Below are positions 35,319-45,159 of a stretch of 53,061 bases of DNA, in pieces (within the stretch, counting starts at the first letter, position 1; every line of letters begins with the position of its first letter). The translations under genes and the position numbers were made by a program. The notes under the pieces were generated by a model. That model had not been told where the DNA came from. It saw only the letters and a program-made list of their open reading frames with translations, and made no database searches. Source of the stretch: Acidimicrobiia bacterium (GTDB lineage Bacteria > Actinomycetota > Acidimicrobiia > Spongiisociales > UBA5794); NCBI GenBank assembly GCA_026985095.1, contig JALSQW010000037.1, forward strand, positions 1 to 53,061. The letters run 5' to 3'.

Positions 35319-36565
35319 GCCACGAACGGCGCCAGGTCGTCGGCCGAGAACGGCCCCACCGCGCCCAGCACGTACGGACCCCGGTAGGCGACGCGGGCCA
35401 CATCGACGATGTCGTCGGCGGTCACCTGGTCGACCCGTTCGACGATCTCGTCCACCGACAGATGCGGAAGGCCGGTCAGCTCGTTGCGTCCGAGCCGGTT
35501 CATCCGGCTGTTGACGTCCTCCAAGGACAACGCCAAGGACCCCTTGACATGACCCTTGGCCCGCACGAGCTCGTCGTCCGTGAGCCCGTGCTCCATCAGC
35601 TTGTCCAACTCGGTCCGCACGAGCTTGAGCACCTCGGGTGCCTGATCGGGGGTCGTCCCCACGTAGATGGCCGTCGCCCCCGCATCCTGGAACGGGAGGC
35701 GGAAACTGTGCACCGCGTAGGCCAGCCCACGGGTCTCGCGGATCTCGCGGAACAGGCGAGACGACATGCCCCCGCCGAGCACGTGATCGGCTACCAGCAA
35801 CGCATAGCGCCGGTCATCGTCTCGCGGTAAGGCCGGGGACCCGAACACCAGATGCGCCTGCTCGGTGTCCTTGGTGCGGACGCCGACACCGGCGGTGACC
35901 CGCGGCTCGCGCACCTGCCGTTCGACCTTCGCACCCTCCCACGTCCCGAATCGCTCCTCGGCCATCGCCACCAGATCGTCGTGAGCGATGCGGCCCGCCC
36001 CTGCGATCACCATCGACCCGGGCGAGTAGCGCCGTCGCCAGTACCCGGCGATCGTGTCGCGGCTCATCGACGTGATCGATCCGCGGGTACCGAGGATCGG
36101 AGGAGCCAACGGATGGTTCCCCCACAGGGTCCGGATGAACTCCTCGTGGGCGACGTCGGTCGGGTCGTCCTCGTTCATGTTGATCTCTTCGAGCACGACG
36201 TTGCGTTCGCTGTCGATCTCCTCGGGACGGAAGGCGGGACGCTGCAGCATCTCGGCCAGGATCTCCATGCCGAGGGGGATGTCCTCGTCGCGCATGCGCG
36301 CCCAGAAGCAGGTGTACTCCTTGGAGGTGAACGCGTTGTGGCGAGCACCGGTGGCATCGAACGCCTCGCTGATGGCGCGCGCCGACCAGCGATCGGACCC
36401 CTTGAAGAGCAGGTGCTCGAGGAAGTGGGACGCTCCCGCCTCCTCCGGCCTCTCGTCGCGGCTCCCCGTGTCGACCCAACAGCCCACGGCGACCGAAGCC
36501 ACCGACGGCATGTCCTCCGAGATGATCCGAAGGCCGTTGGGGAGTGTGGTGATCTGGTAGTGCAT
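35315..36565 (-). CDS. M16-family zinc protease
   Basis: A 416-aa pitrilysin-family protease of the MPP-like type. The inverted zinc motif HFLEH (His47, Glu50, His51) lies in GASHFLEHLLFKGSDRWSA, with the downstream Glu in ERNVVLEEINM. The second half has GGGMSSRLFREIRETRGLAYAV, which helps bind substrate. In bacteria this gene usually lies next to pnp or dapB. ATG 36565 is chosen over the longer frame start at 36949; TATCAT lies six bases upstream. The substrate is unknown. Confidence 0.95.
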   Translation of the reverse strand: MHYQITTLPNGLRIISEDMPSVASVAVGCWVDTGSRDERPEEAGASHFLEHLLFKGSDRWSARAISEAFDATGARHNAFTSKEYTCFWARMRDEDIPLGMEILAEMLQRPAFRPEEIDSERNVVLEEINMNEDDPTDVAHEEFIRTLWGNHPLAPPILGTRGSITSMSRDTIAGYWRRRYSPGSMVIAGAGRIAHDDLVAMAEERFGTWEGAKVERQVREPRVTAGVGVRTKDTEQAHLVFGSPALPRDDDRRYALLVADHVLGGGMSSRLFREIRETRGLAYAVHSFRLPFQDAGATAIYVGTTPDQAPEVLKLVRTELDKLMEHGLTDDELVRAKGHVKGSLALSLEDVNSRMNRLGRNELTGLPHLSVDEIVERVDQVTADDIVDVARVAYRGPYVLGAVGPFSADDLAPFVA

Positions 36566-36685
36566 CTGGCGATGATAGGGAGCACCGTCACCCAGCGACG
36601 GGCCATCGGACCCTGCCGCAGCGGCGCCCGCGTCGATACCCTGATGATGGAGCCGATACAGTTCCCGCACCACGGAGGTACGGCC

Positions 36686-37111
36686 ATGACCGACGACTTC
36701 GCTCCGACGGTCCAGAAGGGTCACGAGTGGGTCAACCAGGTCGCCGCAGCCTTGGGGACCGACGACCACCATCGCGCCTATCTCGCGATGAAGGCATCGC
36801 TTCTCGCCCTGCGCGACCGCCTCCCCGTCAACGAGGCCGCCCAGCTCGCCGATCAGCTCCCGATGATCCTCCGAGGCATGTTCTTCGAGGCGTGGAGCCC
36901 CTCCCGGGTCCCGATCAAGGATCGGCACCTCGACGAGTTCCTCGAGCACGTCGCCGATCGGTTCCCCGGCGAACCCGATCTCGAGGAGGCGCGACGGTTC
37001 GCCGAAGCCACCTATCGGGTCCTGGCCTCGCGGATCTCTCCCGGCGAGCTCGACGACGTCCTGTCGGTACTTCCGGGTGAGCTACGGCAGCTCTTCCCCG
37101 GCCCACGCTGA
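36686..37111 (+). CDS. DUF2267 protein
   Basis: A 141-aa helical protein: ADQLPMILRGMFFEAWSPSRVPIKDRHLDEFLEHV and LEEARRFAEATYRVLASRISPGELDDVLSVLPGELRQLF. This is the DUF2267 pattern, resembling duplicated helical repeats. GGAGG lies seven bases before ATG 36686. The function is unknown. It diverges from the M16 protease across 120 bases. Confidence 0.88.
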   Translation: MTDDFAPTVQKGHEWVNQVAAALGTDDHHRAYLAMKASLLALRDRLPVNEAAQLADQLPMILRGMFFEAWSPSRVPIKDRHLDEFLEHVADRFPGEPDLEEARRFAEATYRVLASRISPGELDDVLSVLPGELRQLFPGPR

Positions 37112-37161
37112 GGGACCCGGACCGAACCTCGCCGACCGGAGGCCTGGCATACTCGGCGCCC

Positions 37162-38622
37162 ATGCGCGCCCTGCCTGCCCGTGCCCTGGTGTTCGGAACG
37201 TCCGCCGCGGTGCTCGTCCTCGAGATCCTCGCCGGTCGCCTCCTCGCGCCCTACGTGGGGGTCACCCTGGAGACGTTCACGGCGATCATCGGCACGATCC
37301 TGGCCGGGATCTCGGTGGGAAGCTGGCTCGGTGGCCGCGCCGCCGATCGCCTGGCACCGCGCCGCCTCCTCGGGCCGCTGCTGCTCGCCGGCGGCGTCCT
37401 GACGTTGGCGGCACCCAGCATCGTCACGCTCCTCGGCCCCGCCCTCGCCGGCGGTGAACCGGTCGAGATCGTGATCCTCGCCATCGTCGGGTTCTTCGCC
37501 CCGGCGGCGGTCCTGAGTGCCGTCAACCCGGTCGTCGTCAAACTGCGCCTCGAGGACCTCGACGAGACCGGCACCGTCGTCGGCCGGCTCTCCGCGCTGG
37601 GCACGGCCGGAGCGATCTTCGGGACCTTCTTCACCGGCTTCGTGCTGCTGGCGTCGTTCCCCACCCGGCCCATCGTCTTCGGTGTCGGCGCGATGCTGTC
37701 GCTCGTCGGCCTCGGCACGTGGCTCCGCTACGCACGCCCGTCGTGGCCCGACGTCGCCGCGGCTGCCGTCGTGCCCCTCGCCGCCTCCGGCATCTTGTCC
37801 GTCGTGGCGGGCCCGTGCGAGATCGAAACGACGTACTTCTGCGCCCGGGTCACCGTCGACGCGGGGCACCCGACGGGACGGATCCTCTGGTTGGACACGC
37901 TCCGTCACTCGTACGTGGACCTCGACGACCCGACCTTCCTCGAGTTCCGCTACTCACGGATCGTCGCCGACGCGGTGGGCGCCTACACCTCGGGGCCGAT
38001 CGACGCCTTGTTCATCGGTGGCGGCGGCTTCACGTTGCCTCGATGGCTGACAGCGACCCGCCCGGGAAGCACGACGACGGTCCTCGAGCTGGACCCGAGC
38101 CTGGTCACGATCGCGGAGGATCGACTCGGCCTCACCCCCGGGGACGTCGACACCATCGTGGTCGGTGACGCCCGCCTGACCCTCGACGACCTGCCGCGCG
38201 GCACGAGCGACCTGGTGATCGGCGACGCGTTCGGTGGTCTGGCGGTGCCCTGGCATCTGACCACCGTCGAGTTCTACACGGCGGTCGCCGAACGGATGTC
38301 CGCCGACGGCATCTACGTCATGAACCTCATCGACTACCCGCCGCTCGGTTTCGCGCGCGCCGAGGCGGCGACGCTCCGCGCCGTGTTCTCCAGCGTCGTC
38401 GTGGTCGCCCCACCCGACTATCTGGCCGGCACCGCCGGTGGGAACTTCGTGCTCGTGGCGTCCGAGGCGGAACTCGACCCGGCCCGCCTGACCGCCGCGC
38501 TGGCCCGACGCAGGGCGGTAGAGGTCCCCCTCACCGGTGCGGCCCTCGACGACTGGATCGCCGACGCCGCCCCGCTCACCGACGACTTCGCGCCGGTGGA
38601 TCAGCTCATCACCCGACCCTGA
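37162..38622 (+). CDS. Fused membrane / spermidine-synthase-like protein
   Basis: A 486-aa protein. Residues 1 to about 220 form six to seven hydrophobic helices (VFGTSAAVLVLEILAGRLLAPYVG is the usual opening). Residues from about 270 on form a spermidine-synthase-like Rossmann domain: DALFIGGGGFTLPRWL is motif I, TVLELDPSLVTIAED the acidic loop, VGDARLTLDDLP the next. Such fused-MFS/aminopropyltransferase-like proteins are common in actinobacteria, with no settled substrate. CATACT lies eight bases before the ATG. Confidence 0.88.
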   Translation: MRALPARALVFGTSAAVLVLEILAGRLLAPYVGVTLETFTAIIGTILAGISVGSWLGGRAADRLAPRRLLGPLLLAGGVLTLAAPSIVTLLGPALAGGEPVEIVILAIVGFFAPAAVLSAVNPVVVKLRLEDLDETGTVVGRLSALGTAGAIFGTFFTGFVLLASFPTRPIVFGVGAMLSLVGLGTWLRYARPSWPDVAAAAVVPLAASGILSVVAGPCEIETTYFCARVTVDAGHPTGRILWLDTLRHSYVDLDDPTFLEFRYSRIVADAVGAYTSGPIDALFIGGGGFTLPRWLTATRPGSTTTVLELDPSLVTIAEDRLGLTPGDVDTIVVGDARLTLDDLPRGTSDLVIGDAFGGLAVPWHLTTVEFYTAVAERMSADGIYVMNLIDYPPLGFARAEAATLRAVFSSVVVVAPPDYLAGTAGGNFVLVASEAELDPARLTAALARRRAVEVPLTGAALDDWIADAAPLTDDFAPVDQLITRP

Positions 38623-38669
38623 GAGTCCCGACGGTCCCCGCAGCCGATCCGGACCGGTACGCTCGGATC

Positions 38670-39449
38670 ATGCGCACCCGCCTCGCCGGACTCGTCGTCG
38701 TCGGACTGATCGCCACCGCCTGCTCGGGATCTCCGCCGTTGCCGGAGAGGCCCGGCCCCGCCCTGACCACCACGTCGAGCTCGGCCGAGGTGACGACCAC
38801 CACGGCCACCACCGTCGCCCCACCGACGGGCACCGACGCCACCGTCCCACCGGAAGGAACGCCCCTCGCCTTCGACAACGCCGACGGTCAGCGCCTCGAA
38901 GGGCGACGCTTCGGGTCGGGATCGACCTTCGTCGTTCTCGCCCACATGAAACCCGCCACCATGGAGTCGTGGTTCCCCTTCGCCGAGGAGCTCGCCGCCG
39001 AGGGCTACTCGGCGTTGACGTTCAACTTCCGCGGCTACGGTGGATCCGAGGGCGACGGCTTCGCCGTCGACATCGACACGATCGCCGCCATCGACGAGGC
39101 CCTCCGGCTCGGAGCCGAGAAGGTCTACGTCATCGGCGCCTCGATGGGCGGCACCGGAGCGATCGCCGCCTCCGCCCAGCGGGACGTCGCCGGCACCGTG
39201 ACCCTGTCGGCTCCCGCGCGCTTCGGCGAGGTCGACGCTGTCGCTGCAGCCGCGGACCTCCGGGCTCCGCTGATGCTGATCGCCGCCGAGGGCGACGACG
39301 CCTACGTCGCCCAAGCCCGCCAGATCGCCGACGCGGCTCCCGTCGACACCGACGTGGTCCCGGTCGATGGATCCCGCCACGGCACGGACCTGTTCGTCGA
39401 CCACGGTTCGCAGCTGCGGGAGCTGATCTTGTCGTTCATCTCCCGCTGA
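38670..39449 (+). CDS. Alpha/beta-hydrolase lipoprotein
   Basis: A 259-aa lipoprotein with lipobox IATAC (Cys18), a Thr-rich linker (about 30-60) and an alpha/beta-hydrolase fold. The nucleophile elbow is GASMGG with Ser158; FNFRGYGGSEG supplies the oxyanion region; EGDDAYV holds the acid and DGSRHGTDLF the His. It is secreted and anchored outside, with unknown ester or peptide substrate. TACGCT lies six bases before the ATG. Its end overlaps the CapA gene by 14 bases, tail-to-tail. Confidence 0.88.
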   Translation: MRTRLAGLVVVGLIATACSGSPPLPERPGPALTTTSSSAEVTTTTATTVAPPTGTDATVPPEGTPLAFDNADGQRLEGRRFGSGSTFVVLAHMKPATMESWFPFAEELAAEGYSALTFNFRGYGGSEGDGFAVDIDTIAAIDEALRLGAEKVYVIGASMGGTGAIAASAQRDVAGTVTLSAPARFGEVDAVAAAADLRAPLMLIAAEGDDAYVAQARQIADAAPVDTDVVPVDGSRHGTDLFVDHGSQLRELILSFISR

Positions 39450-41778
39450 CCGGCACCGGTCGGACGATCGTCACCTCGGCGCCGTCGGGCCCCTGGATCG
39501 CCTCCATCGACACGACCCGCCCGACGGCAGGGGGAAGGTCACGCCACTCGAGGAACCGGACGTCGTCGACGGTCACCGTTCCCCGACCGTCGGTGGTCAC
39601 CTCCAGATACGGGAGGACCGCATCGACCGTCCGGTCACCGTCGCCGGCGAACACCGCGGCGGGGATCCGGAACGCCACCGTCCGGCCCGTCGCCGCCGGG
39701 ATCCGCACGGGGATGGCGACGCTCCGCACCAGCTCCGAGTTGGGGTCCCGAAGGGGATCGGCGTCCATCACCCGATAGGCGGCCAGCCGCAGCGTCAACG
39801 TGGTGTCCCTGCTCGACGACACGACCGCCGCGAACGTGTACCAGGGGTCCCCGTCGAGCGGTCTCCCATCGGCGGCGAAGATCCGGTGGGCAGGCACCGG
39901 GATCCGCCCGACGGACCGGACGATCGTGCGGCGACCCTCGGCGGCGAGACGAAGGCGACGACCCCCTGCCGCGTCGACCGGCTCGGATCCGACCCTGCGG
40001 GGTGTGACCGGCACCCACGCTGGAGCGCCCCCGGACACGCCATCGGCGAGGTCGTCGTCGAAGCTGCCGATCCCCAGCAGGTCGACGCCGTACGACGTTC
40101 CCGGATCGGCAGCGACCACCCGAACGACCGGATCGCCGACGACCCGGAGCGGAACCGCCCCGGCGACGACCGTCTCGGGATCCGACTCGACCGCCGGGAC
40201 GATGCGCCCACCATCGTCGACGGTCACCGACGACGTGGCCCCGCTCGGGACCATCCCGACGGTGCGGTCCGGAAGCCGGGTCGCCTCGGTGTCGATCGCC
40301 GAGGACCAGCGGATCCGCTGCCAGATGCGGTCGGCCAGCGTCCCCACGGCCGGCACGGGACGGTACCCCTCGATCCACACCGGAAGGAACCGGGCCTCGA
40401 GCACCCGTCCACGGTCGTCGATCACGACGCGGAGGAACGCCGACGCGAAGGTGCGGAGCAGGTCCTGGTCGAACACGAGGTTGCCCAACGAATGGACGAT
40501 GAGCTTGCCGCGGTACCGTTCGACTCCCTGCAGGACGTGGGGATGGTGCGCGACGACCAGGTCGGCGCCGGCGTCGATGGCCGCGTAGGCGGCCGCTCTG
40601 GAGAACCCCGAGGGACCGTCGGCGTACTGGAACCCGCCGTGGATCTGGACGATGACGAACCGGGCTCCGGCCTGCGACACCGCGGCGACATCGGCGGCGA
40701 TCATGTCGGGCCGTGCCGGCTGCGCGCCGCCATGGCCCCGTCGGGCCACCCAGTCCTGCAGCTCGGGGAACGTCGTCGTCACGGCGGTCCACGCCGCGGC
40801 GACATCCGCCGCCGGCGCCTTCGCCTCGAACCGGCGGAACCAGCGCCACAGATCACCGGCGGTGACCGGGCCGGTGGGCCATCCAGGGAACCCGGCCCGG
40901 CCCGCATCGCGCCGCTCACCGATCCAGGTCCCTTCGTCGGCCGCCGTGACCTCGCCCGTCACGGGGAGCTGGTCGTTGACGAAGTCGCCGTTGGTGGTGG
41001 TGTACGAGAGCGTCGCCACGTCCCCGGCCGGCACGGTCACCCAGGCGGGCGCCGGCGGCGAACCGTCCACGCTGGCGCCCGTCACCGCGATGCCGGCAGC
41101 CCGCAGGGTCGCGATCGTGGTCGCCACGCCGGACGGTCCGAAGTCGTAGGAGTGGTTGTTGCCGAGCACGGCGACATCGACGCCGAGCACCCCCAGTGCC
41201 GATGCCATGACCGGAGGCGAAGCGATGAGGTACCGCTTCCCCGGGGCCCCATCCGCCGCGTCGACGTCGCCGACCACCGACTCCACGTTCACCGTCGACA
41301 GGTCCGCCGCCGCGAACAGCGGCCCGAGGGACGCCACCACCCCGCGGGCGGTGCGGGGATCGTTGGGGTCGACCACCGCGGTTCCCTCGCGGATCGGGGT
41401 CAGGTAGCGCCGCCCGAGCATCGTGTCACCGCCGAAGTGGAGCGCCGACCGCACCGCGCCGTCGGGGCCTTCCCTCCGCCACATCGCGACCGTTCCTCCC
41501 GGTGGAGCGACGGCGAAGGGCTCGGGCAGGAAGCCCGACGCGTCCACCCGACCCGAGAGCGGACCGTCTCCGGCCAGACGAGCCGTTCCGTCGATGTCGG
41601 TGATCGCGACGGCGCCCCCCGACCTCACCTCCGCACCCGCGATCGGCGCACCCGCGCGGTCGAGCACCCGCAGCGTCACCGCCGGGTCCCCCGGCGCCTT
41701 CGCCCCCGCGGACACCGCGCATCCCGCCGCCACGAGCGCGACAGCCACCACGACCACGAGGAACGTCCGAGACCCCAT
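39436..41778 (-). CDS. CapA-like (PGA_cap) lipoprotein with extra C-terminal domains
   Basis: A 780-aa lipoprotein, lipobox LVAAGC with Cys20. Residues about 30-85 look like a carboxypeptidase-regulatory Ig-type strand repeat (VLDRAGAPIAGAEVRSGG, DIDGTARL). The CapA metallophosphatase-like domain follows: HFGGDTMLGRRY, TVNVESVVGD, LGNNHSYDFG, IHGGFQYA, VAHHPHVLQGVERY and SLGNLVFDQ give the metal ligands. About 300 further residues are beta-rich and resemble sugar-binding or jelly-roll modules. CapA proteins act in poly-gamma-glutamate or capsule biology; here no cap operon is present. ATG 41778 has AAGGAA upstream. Confidence 0.85.
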   Translation of the reverse strand: MGSRTFLVVVVAVALVAAGCAVSAGAKAPGDPAVTLRVLDRAGAPIAGAEVRSGGAVAITDIDGTARLAGDGPLSGRVDASGFLPEPFAVAPPGGTVAMWRREGPDGAVRSALHFGGDTMLGRRYLTPIREGTAVVDPNDPRTARGVVASLGPLFAAADLSTVNVESVVGDVDAADGAPGKRYLIASPPVMASALGVLGVDVAVLGNNHSYDFGPSGVATTIATLRAAGIAVTGASVDGSPPAPAWVTVPAGDVATLSYTTTNGDFVNDQLPVTGEVTAADEGTWIGERRDAGRAGFPGWPTGPVTAGDLWRWFRRFEAKAPAADVAAAWTAVTTTFPELQDWVARRGHGGAQPARPDMIAADVAAVSQAGARFVIVQIHGGFQYADGPSGFSRAAAYAAIDAGADLVVAHHPHVLQGVERYRGKLIVHSLGNLVFDQDLLRTFASAFLRVVIDDRGRVLEARFLPVWIEGYRPVPAVGTLADRIWQRIRWSSAIDTEATRLPDRTVGMVPSGATSSVTVDDGGRIVPAVESDPETVVAGAVPLRVVGDPVVRVVAADPGTSYGVDLLGIGSFDDDLADGVSGGAPAWVPVTPRRVGSEPVDAAGGRRLRLAAEGRRTIVRSVGRIPVPAHRIFAADGRPLDGDPWYTFAAVVSSSRDTTLTLRLAAYRVMDADPLRDPNSELVRSVAIPVRIPAATGRTVAFRIPAAVFAGDGDRTVDAVLPYLEVTTDGRGTVTVDDVRFLEWRDLPPAVGRVVSMEAIQGPDGAEVTIVRPVPVSGR

Positions 41779-41954
41779 CACGGTTCCTTCGGAACCCGTC
41801 GTGGTTCCCCTGAGCCGTTCCCCCGACGGCGGCGGCGCCTCGGACCCCGCAACGCCGACCATCTCCCGACCCACGATCGGGCACGCGAAGCGCCGACCGG
41901 ACCCGCCCGCCTCCACGGTGGGCACCGAAGACGGCGGCGTATCATGGAAGGTTC

Positions 41955-44159
41955 ATGCGTACCCGCGAACGATCGTTCCTCTCGGAGGTCCTCCCGGCCG
42001 AAGAGACGGCCATCGAGGCCGTCGTCGCCCGGTACCAGCGGGTCGCGCCCGCCGTCACTCGGTTCGCCAGGACCATGGCCGGCAACGACGAACTACGCGT
42101 CCGCCTCGGGTCGCGCGAGCACGCCGGAGCAGACGAGATCGTCCTCGACCCCGGCGTGTTCCAGGCCGCCTACCTGCGAGCCGCCCCCGTGACCCCCACC
42201 GAGGTCGCCCTCACCTCGGCCCTGCACGAGGTGGTCCACCTCATCGCCACCGACTTCGACGACGAGCGACCGATCCCGAAAGCGTGGCTCGATCACCGCA
42301 CCGCCATCGAACAGGGCGGAACCGATGGGCCCATCGAATCCCCGCTCCGGTTCCTCGACCCCGAGCGGATCGACCTCGACCCGCCGCCGGTCGTCGATGA
42401 CGGGGAACAGGACGGATCCCCGTCGATGCCGGTCCTCCATGCCCTCGAGGAGGTCGCCGGGCCCGCCGCCGAGGCCATCTTCCTGGCCATCGAGGACGCC
42501 AGGCAGGAACACGCCCACTTCGCTCCCTACCCCGGGGCCGGATCGGTCCTGGCCGACCTGTACCGGGCAGCCGTCCCGGGCGCGATGGCGAACGCCCGCC
42601 CGCTCGGCCAGTTCGCCCTCGCCGCGTTCCTCCTGGTCGGCGGCTACTTCGACCGCGACACCCTCCAGCGCCGCCTCGCACCCCACGTCGCTGCCGCCGT
42701 CGACGACGCCATGGCGTTTCTCGGGCGGGTCAACGAACTCGACGACCCGTGGGCCGTCGGCACCATCGCCCTCCAACTCCTCGAGGTGGCCCGGATCCAC
42801 GGCCTCCTCACCGAATCGTCGGCGACCGACACGCCCGCCGGCCGGAAGGCGGCCCACGAGGCCGATCGCGCCGCCGTGGCCGAAGGCGTCGACGCCGTCC
42901 GGCTCGTCACCCCGACCCTCCAGGACCGCGATTCGTACGACGAGACCCGCCAGGCAGCCCAGAGCGTCTCGGCCGAGCACGGTCGCGCCGGCGAGGTCGA
43001 CCACGCCGGCGATCCTGCCACCGAGCAGATCATGAAGATCAGCGTCGCCCCCACCGTCTACCTCCCCACGGGTCAAGCAGGCAAGCTGGTGGTGGCGGAC
43101 TTCCCCGACCGGTTCCGCGCCTTCGCGTCCGAGGGACACGCCCTCCTCGCCGAGGCCGCCCGTCGCTGGGGCGTGGCGCAGCATCGGGTGTCCGGAGAGC
43201 TGTACCCGCTCTTCCTCGCCAACCAGCGCCGCGGCCTGCGCAGCGGCTACGACGCCGGGGACCTGTCCCCCTACTCGGCGCTGTTCCTCGGAGCCGGGCT
43301 CTACGAGCGCATGTTCGAACGGCGCGACCTGCCCACCCGCCGCTCGTACGGTGTCAGCCTCCTCGTCGACGGTTCCGCCTCGATGCTGCAGCCCCGCGAC
43401 ACCGCCAAGGGACGCCGGCGACCGTGGGCCCTGGCGGCCGCCACCTTGGGAGCATGGACCTTGGCGCGGCTGTGCGACGAACTCCAGATCGAGTTCGAAG
43501 TCGCGATCTTCAACCGGTCCTTCGCCGCCTCCACCAACGACACCGAGCGGTCGTACCTCGAACGCCGCAACCGGGCCACCGGGTCACTGCGCCGCTCCCA
43601 AGGCGGCGCCGCAGAGCGGCTCACCAGGACCGTCAACCACTACCTCGTCAAGCCCTTCTCCAGCCGCTGGCGAAGCGCCGAAGAGATCCTCGCCGGCCTG
43701 TTCTGGATGGCCGCTGCACCCACCGACGCCGCCCGCGAGGTACGACGCTCCCCCGCCGATCGGCCACCCATCTCGATGTTCGAGAAGGCCGCCAACGTCG
43801 ACGAGTTCAACGTCGCCCACGCCGCCGAGCGGCTCGCCGCCCGCAACGTGTCGCACCGGATGCTCGTCGTCCTCGCCGACGGCATGACCCGAGGCTCGGT
43901 CGAAGCGCTCGCCGAGACCGCGGCAGGAGTCGAGTACGGCGGCACCACCGTGTTGGGCATCGGGATCGGGGACGAGACCGTCGCCGCCACCTACGCCCGC
44001 AACCAGATCGTCGAGCGTCCCGAAGCCCTCGCCGCGGCGATGGTCGAAGGCGTACGCGCGACGCTGTATCGCAGCCTGGCCACCGGCGGTGCCGACAGTT
44101 GGTGGCGGGCGGCGTCCGAACAACGGATCATCGAACCAGGGAGCATCATCCATGCCTGA
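41955..44159 (+). CDS. VWA-domain protein with HEVVH motif
   Basis: A 734-aa CobT/VWA-like protein. Residues 91-95 are HEVVH in a helix (TSALHEVVHLIATD), with a later IEDARQEHAHF, so a zinc-metallopeptidase-like N-terminal domain is likely. The middle is helical and acidic. The C-terminal VWA domain has a MIDAS motif DGSAS at 472-476 (VSLLVDGSASM), and HRMLVVLADGMTRGS further on. The stop overlaps the AAA gene by eight bases, so they are coupled. VWA proteins paired with MoxR/CobS ATPases usually act as metal-insertion or assembly chaperones. The client is unknown. TATCAT lies nine bases before the ATG. Confidence 0.85.
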   Translation: MRTRERSFLSEVLPAEETAIEAVVARYQRVAPAVTRFARTMAGNDELRVRLGSREHAGADEIVLDPGVFQAAYLRAAPVTPTEVALTSALHEVVHLIATDFDDERPIPKAWLDHRTAIEQGGTDGPIESPLRFLDPERIDLDPPPVVDDGEQDGSPSMPVLHALEEVAGPAAEAIFLAIEDARQEHAHFAPYPGAGSVLADLYRAAVPGAMANARPLGQFALAAFLLVGGYFDRDTLQRRLAPHVAAAVDDAMAFLGRVNELDDPWAVGTIALQLLEVARIHGLLTESSATDTPAGRKAAHEADRAAVAEGVDAVRLVTPTLQDRDSYDETRQAAQSVSAEHGRAGEVDHAGDPATEQIMKISVAPTVYLPTGQAGKLVVADFPDRFRAFASEGHALLAEAARRWGVAQHRVSGELYPLFLANQRRGLRSGYDAGDLSPYSALFLGAGLYERMFERRDLPTRRSYGVSLLVDGSASMLQPRDTAKGRRRPWALAAATLGAWTLARLCDELQIEFEVAIFNRSFAASTNDTERSYLERRNRATGSLRRSQGGAAERLTRTVNHYLVKPFSSRWRSAEEILAGLFWMAAAPTDAAREVRRSPADRPPISMFEKAANVDEFNVAHAAERLAARNVSHRMLVVLADGMTRGSVEALAETAAGVEYGGTTVLGIGIGDETVAATYARNQIVERPEALAAAMVEGVRATLYRSLATGGADSWWRAASEQRIIEPGSIIHA

Positions 44160-45144
44160 CACCGTCACCTTCACCGACCCCACCGGAGACGGTCCGCCCG
44201 TCGAGCTCGAGATCGTCGAACTGCCCAAGGAGCTGCCCGACTACGAGCTCCGGATCGAGCACATCCCGCTCCCCGACCCCTACTACGTGGACCTCGGGAT
44301 GCTGTACCGACTCGCCAGACTCGAGGAGATCCGCCGGGGACCGTTCTTCGACACGCCCCTCCACCTCGCCCTCCGCGGCCACATGGGGACCGGCAAGGAC
44401 CACGATCTCGAACAGTTCGCCGCCCACCTCAAGATGCCCTATTACCGGATCCCCCTCACCGGCGAGGTCCGTGACATCACCTTGATCGGTTCGATCAAGC
44501 TCCACGGAGACGGCAAGGGCGGCACCGAATCCCGGTGGGAAGACGGCGACATCACCCGGGCCTTGCGGGGACCCGCCATCGTCAACCTGTCGGAACTGAA
44601 CGCCGCCGGCGCCGAGACCCTCTTCGCGCTCCACGGCCTCCTCGACCGCCATCAGGCTCTCGAGCTCCCGACCGGCGAGATGGTACGGCTCAGGCCCGAC
44701 GTCCGGATCTTCGGCACGTTGAACCCGACCGACCTGCGCGACTACGCCGGCACCCAGACCCTCAACAAGGCCTTCGCCGACCGGTGGATCATCTGGGAGA
44801 AGACCTTCCCCGGCGAGGAGCAGCTCGTCGTCATGATCGAGCGGCGGCACCCGCACATGCGGCGGGACCTCGTCCCGCTCATCTCCAGACTCGCCGTCGA
44901 GATCAACCAGTCGTTCGCCGCCGGCGACGCCCGCACCCGAGTCGAGACGCCCATGAGCCTCCGTACCGTCCTGGACCGTATCCCCGCAGGCCTCCGCATG
45001 TACGGGAACGCCGACGACCCGCTGCGACGAGCCTGGGAGGAGTTCGTCCTTCCTCACATCGACCCGTACGATCGCGATCACTACGAGACCATCTGGTCCG
45101 CCGTCGTCCGCAAGGGCCCCGCCGGACCGCCGTTCATCGACTGA
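44152..45144 (+). CDS. MoxR/CobS-like AAA protein with altered Walker motifs
   Basis: A 330-aa AAA_5-type protein, partner of the VWA gene. The P-loop reads GHMGTGKDHDLEQ (76-88): the Lys82 is kept but the Ser/Thr after it, which binds Mg2+, is Asp83. The Walker B region reads IVNLSELNAAG with Ser147 in place of the usual Asp, Glu148 kept. Sensor-1-like FGTLNPTDLRDYAG and AFADRWI are normal. ATP may bind differently or hydrolysis may be lost. ATG 44152 lies in the end of the VWA gene; yajQ starts 15 bases downstream. Confidence 0.87.
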   Translation: MPDTVTFTDPTGDGPPVELEIVELPKELPDYELRIEHIPLPDPYYVDLGMLYRLARLEEIRRGPFFDTPLHLALRGHMGTGKDHDLEQFAAHLKMPYYRIPLTGEVRDITLIGSIKLHGDGKGGTESRWEDGDITRALRGPAIVNLSELNAAGAETLFALHGLLDRHQALELPTGEMVRLRPDVRIFGTLNPTDLRDYAGTQTLNKAFADRWIIWEKTFPGEEQLVVMIERRHPHMRRDLVPLISRLAVEINQSFAAGDARTRVETPMSLRTVLDRIPAGLRMYGNADDPLRRAWEEFVLPHIDPYDRDHYETIWSAVVRKGPAGPPFID

Positions 45145-45159
45145 AGAGGAACCAGCACC

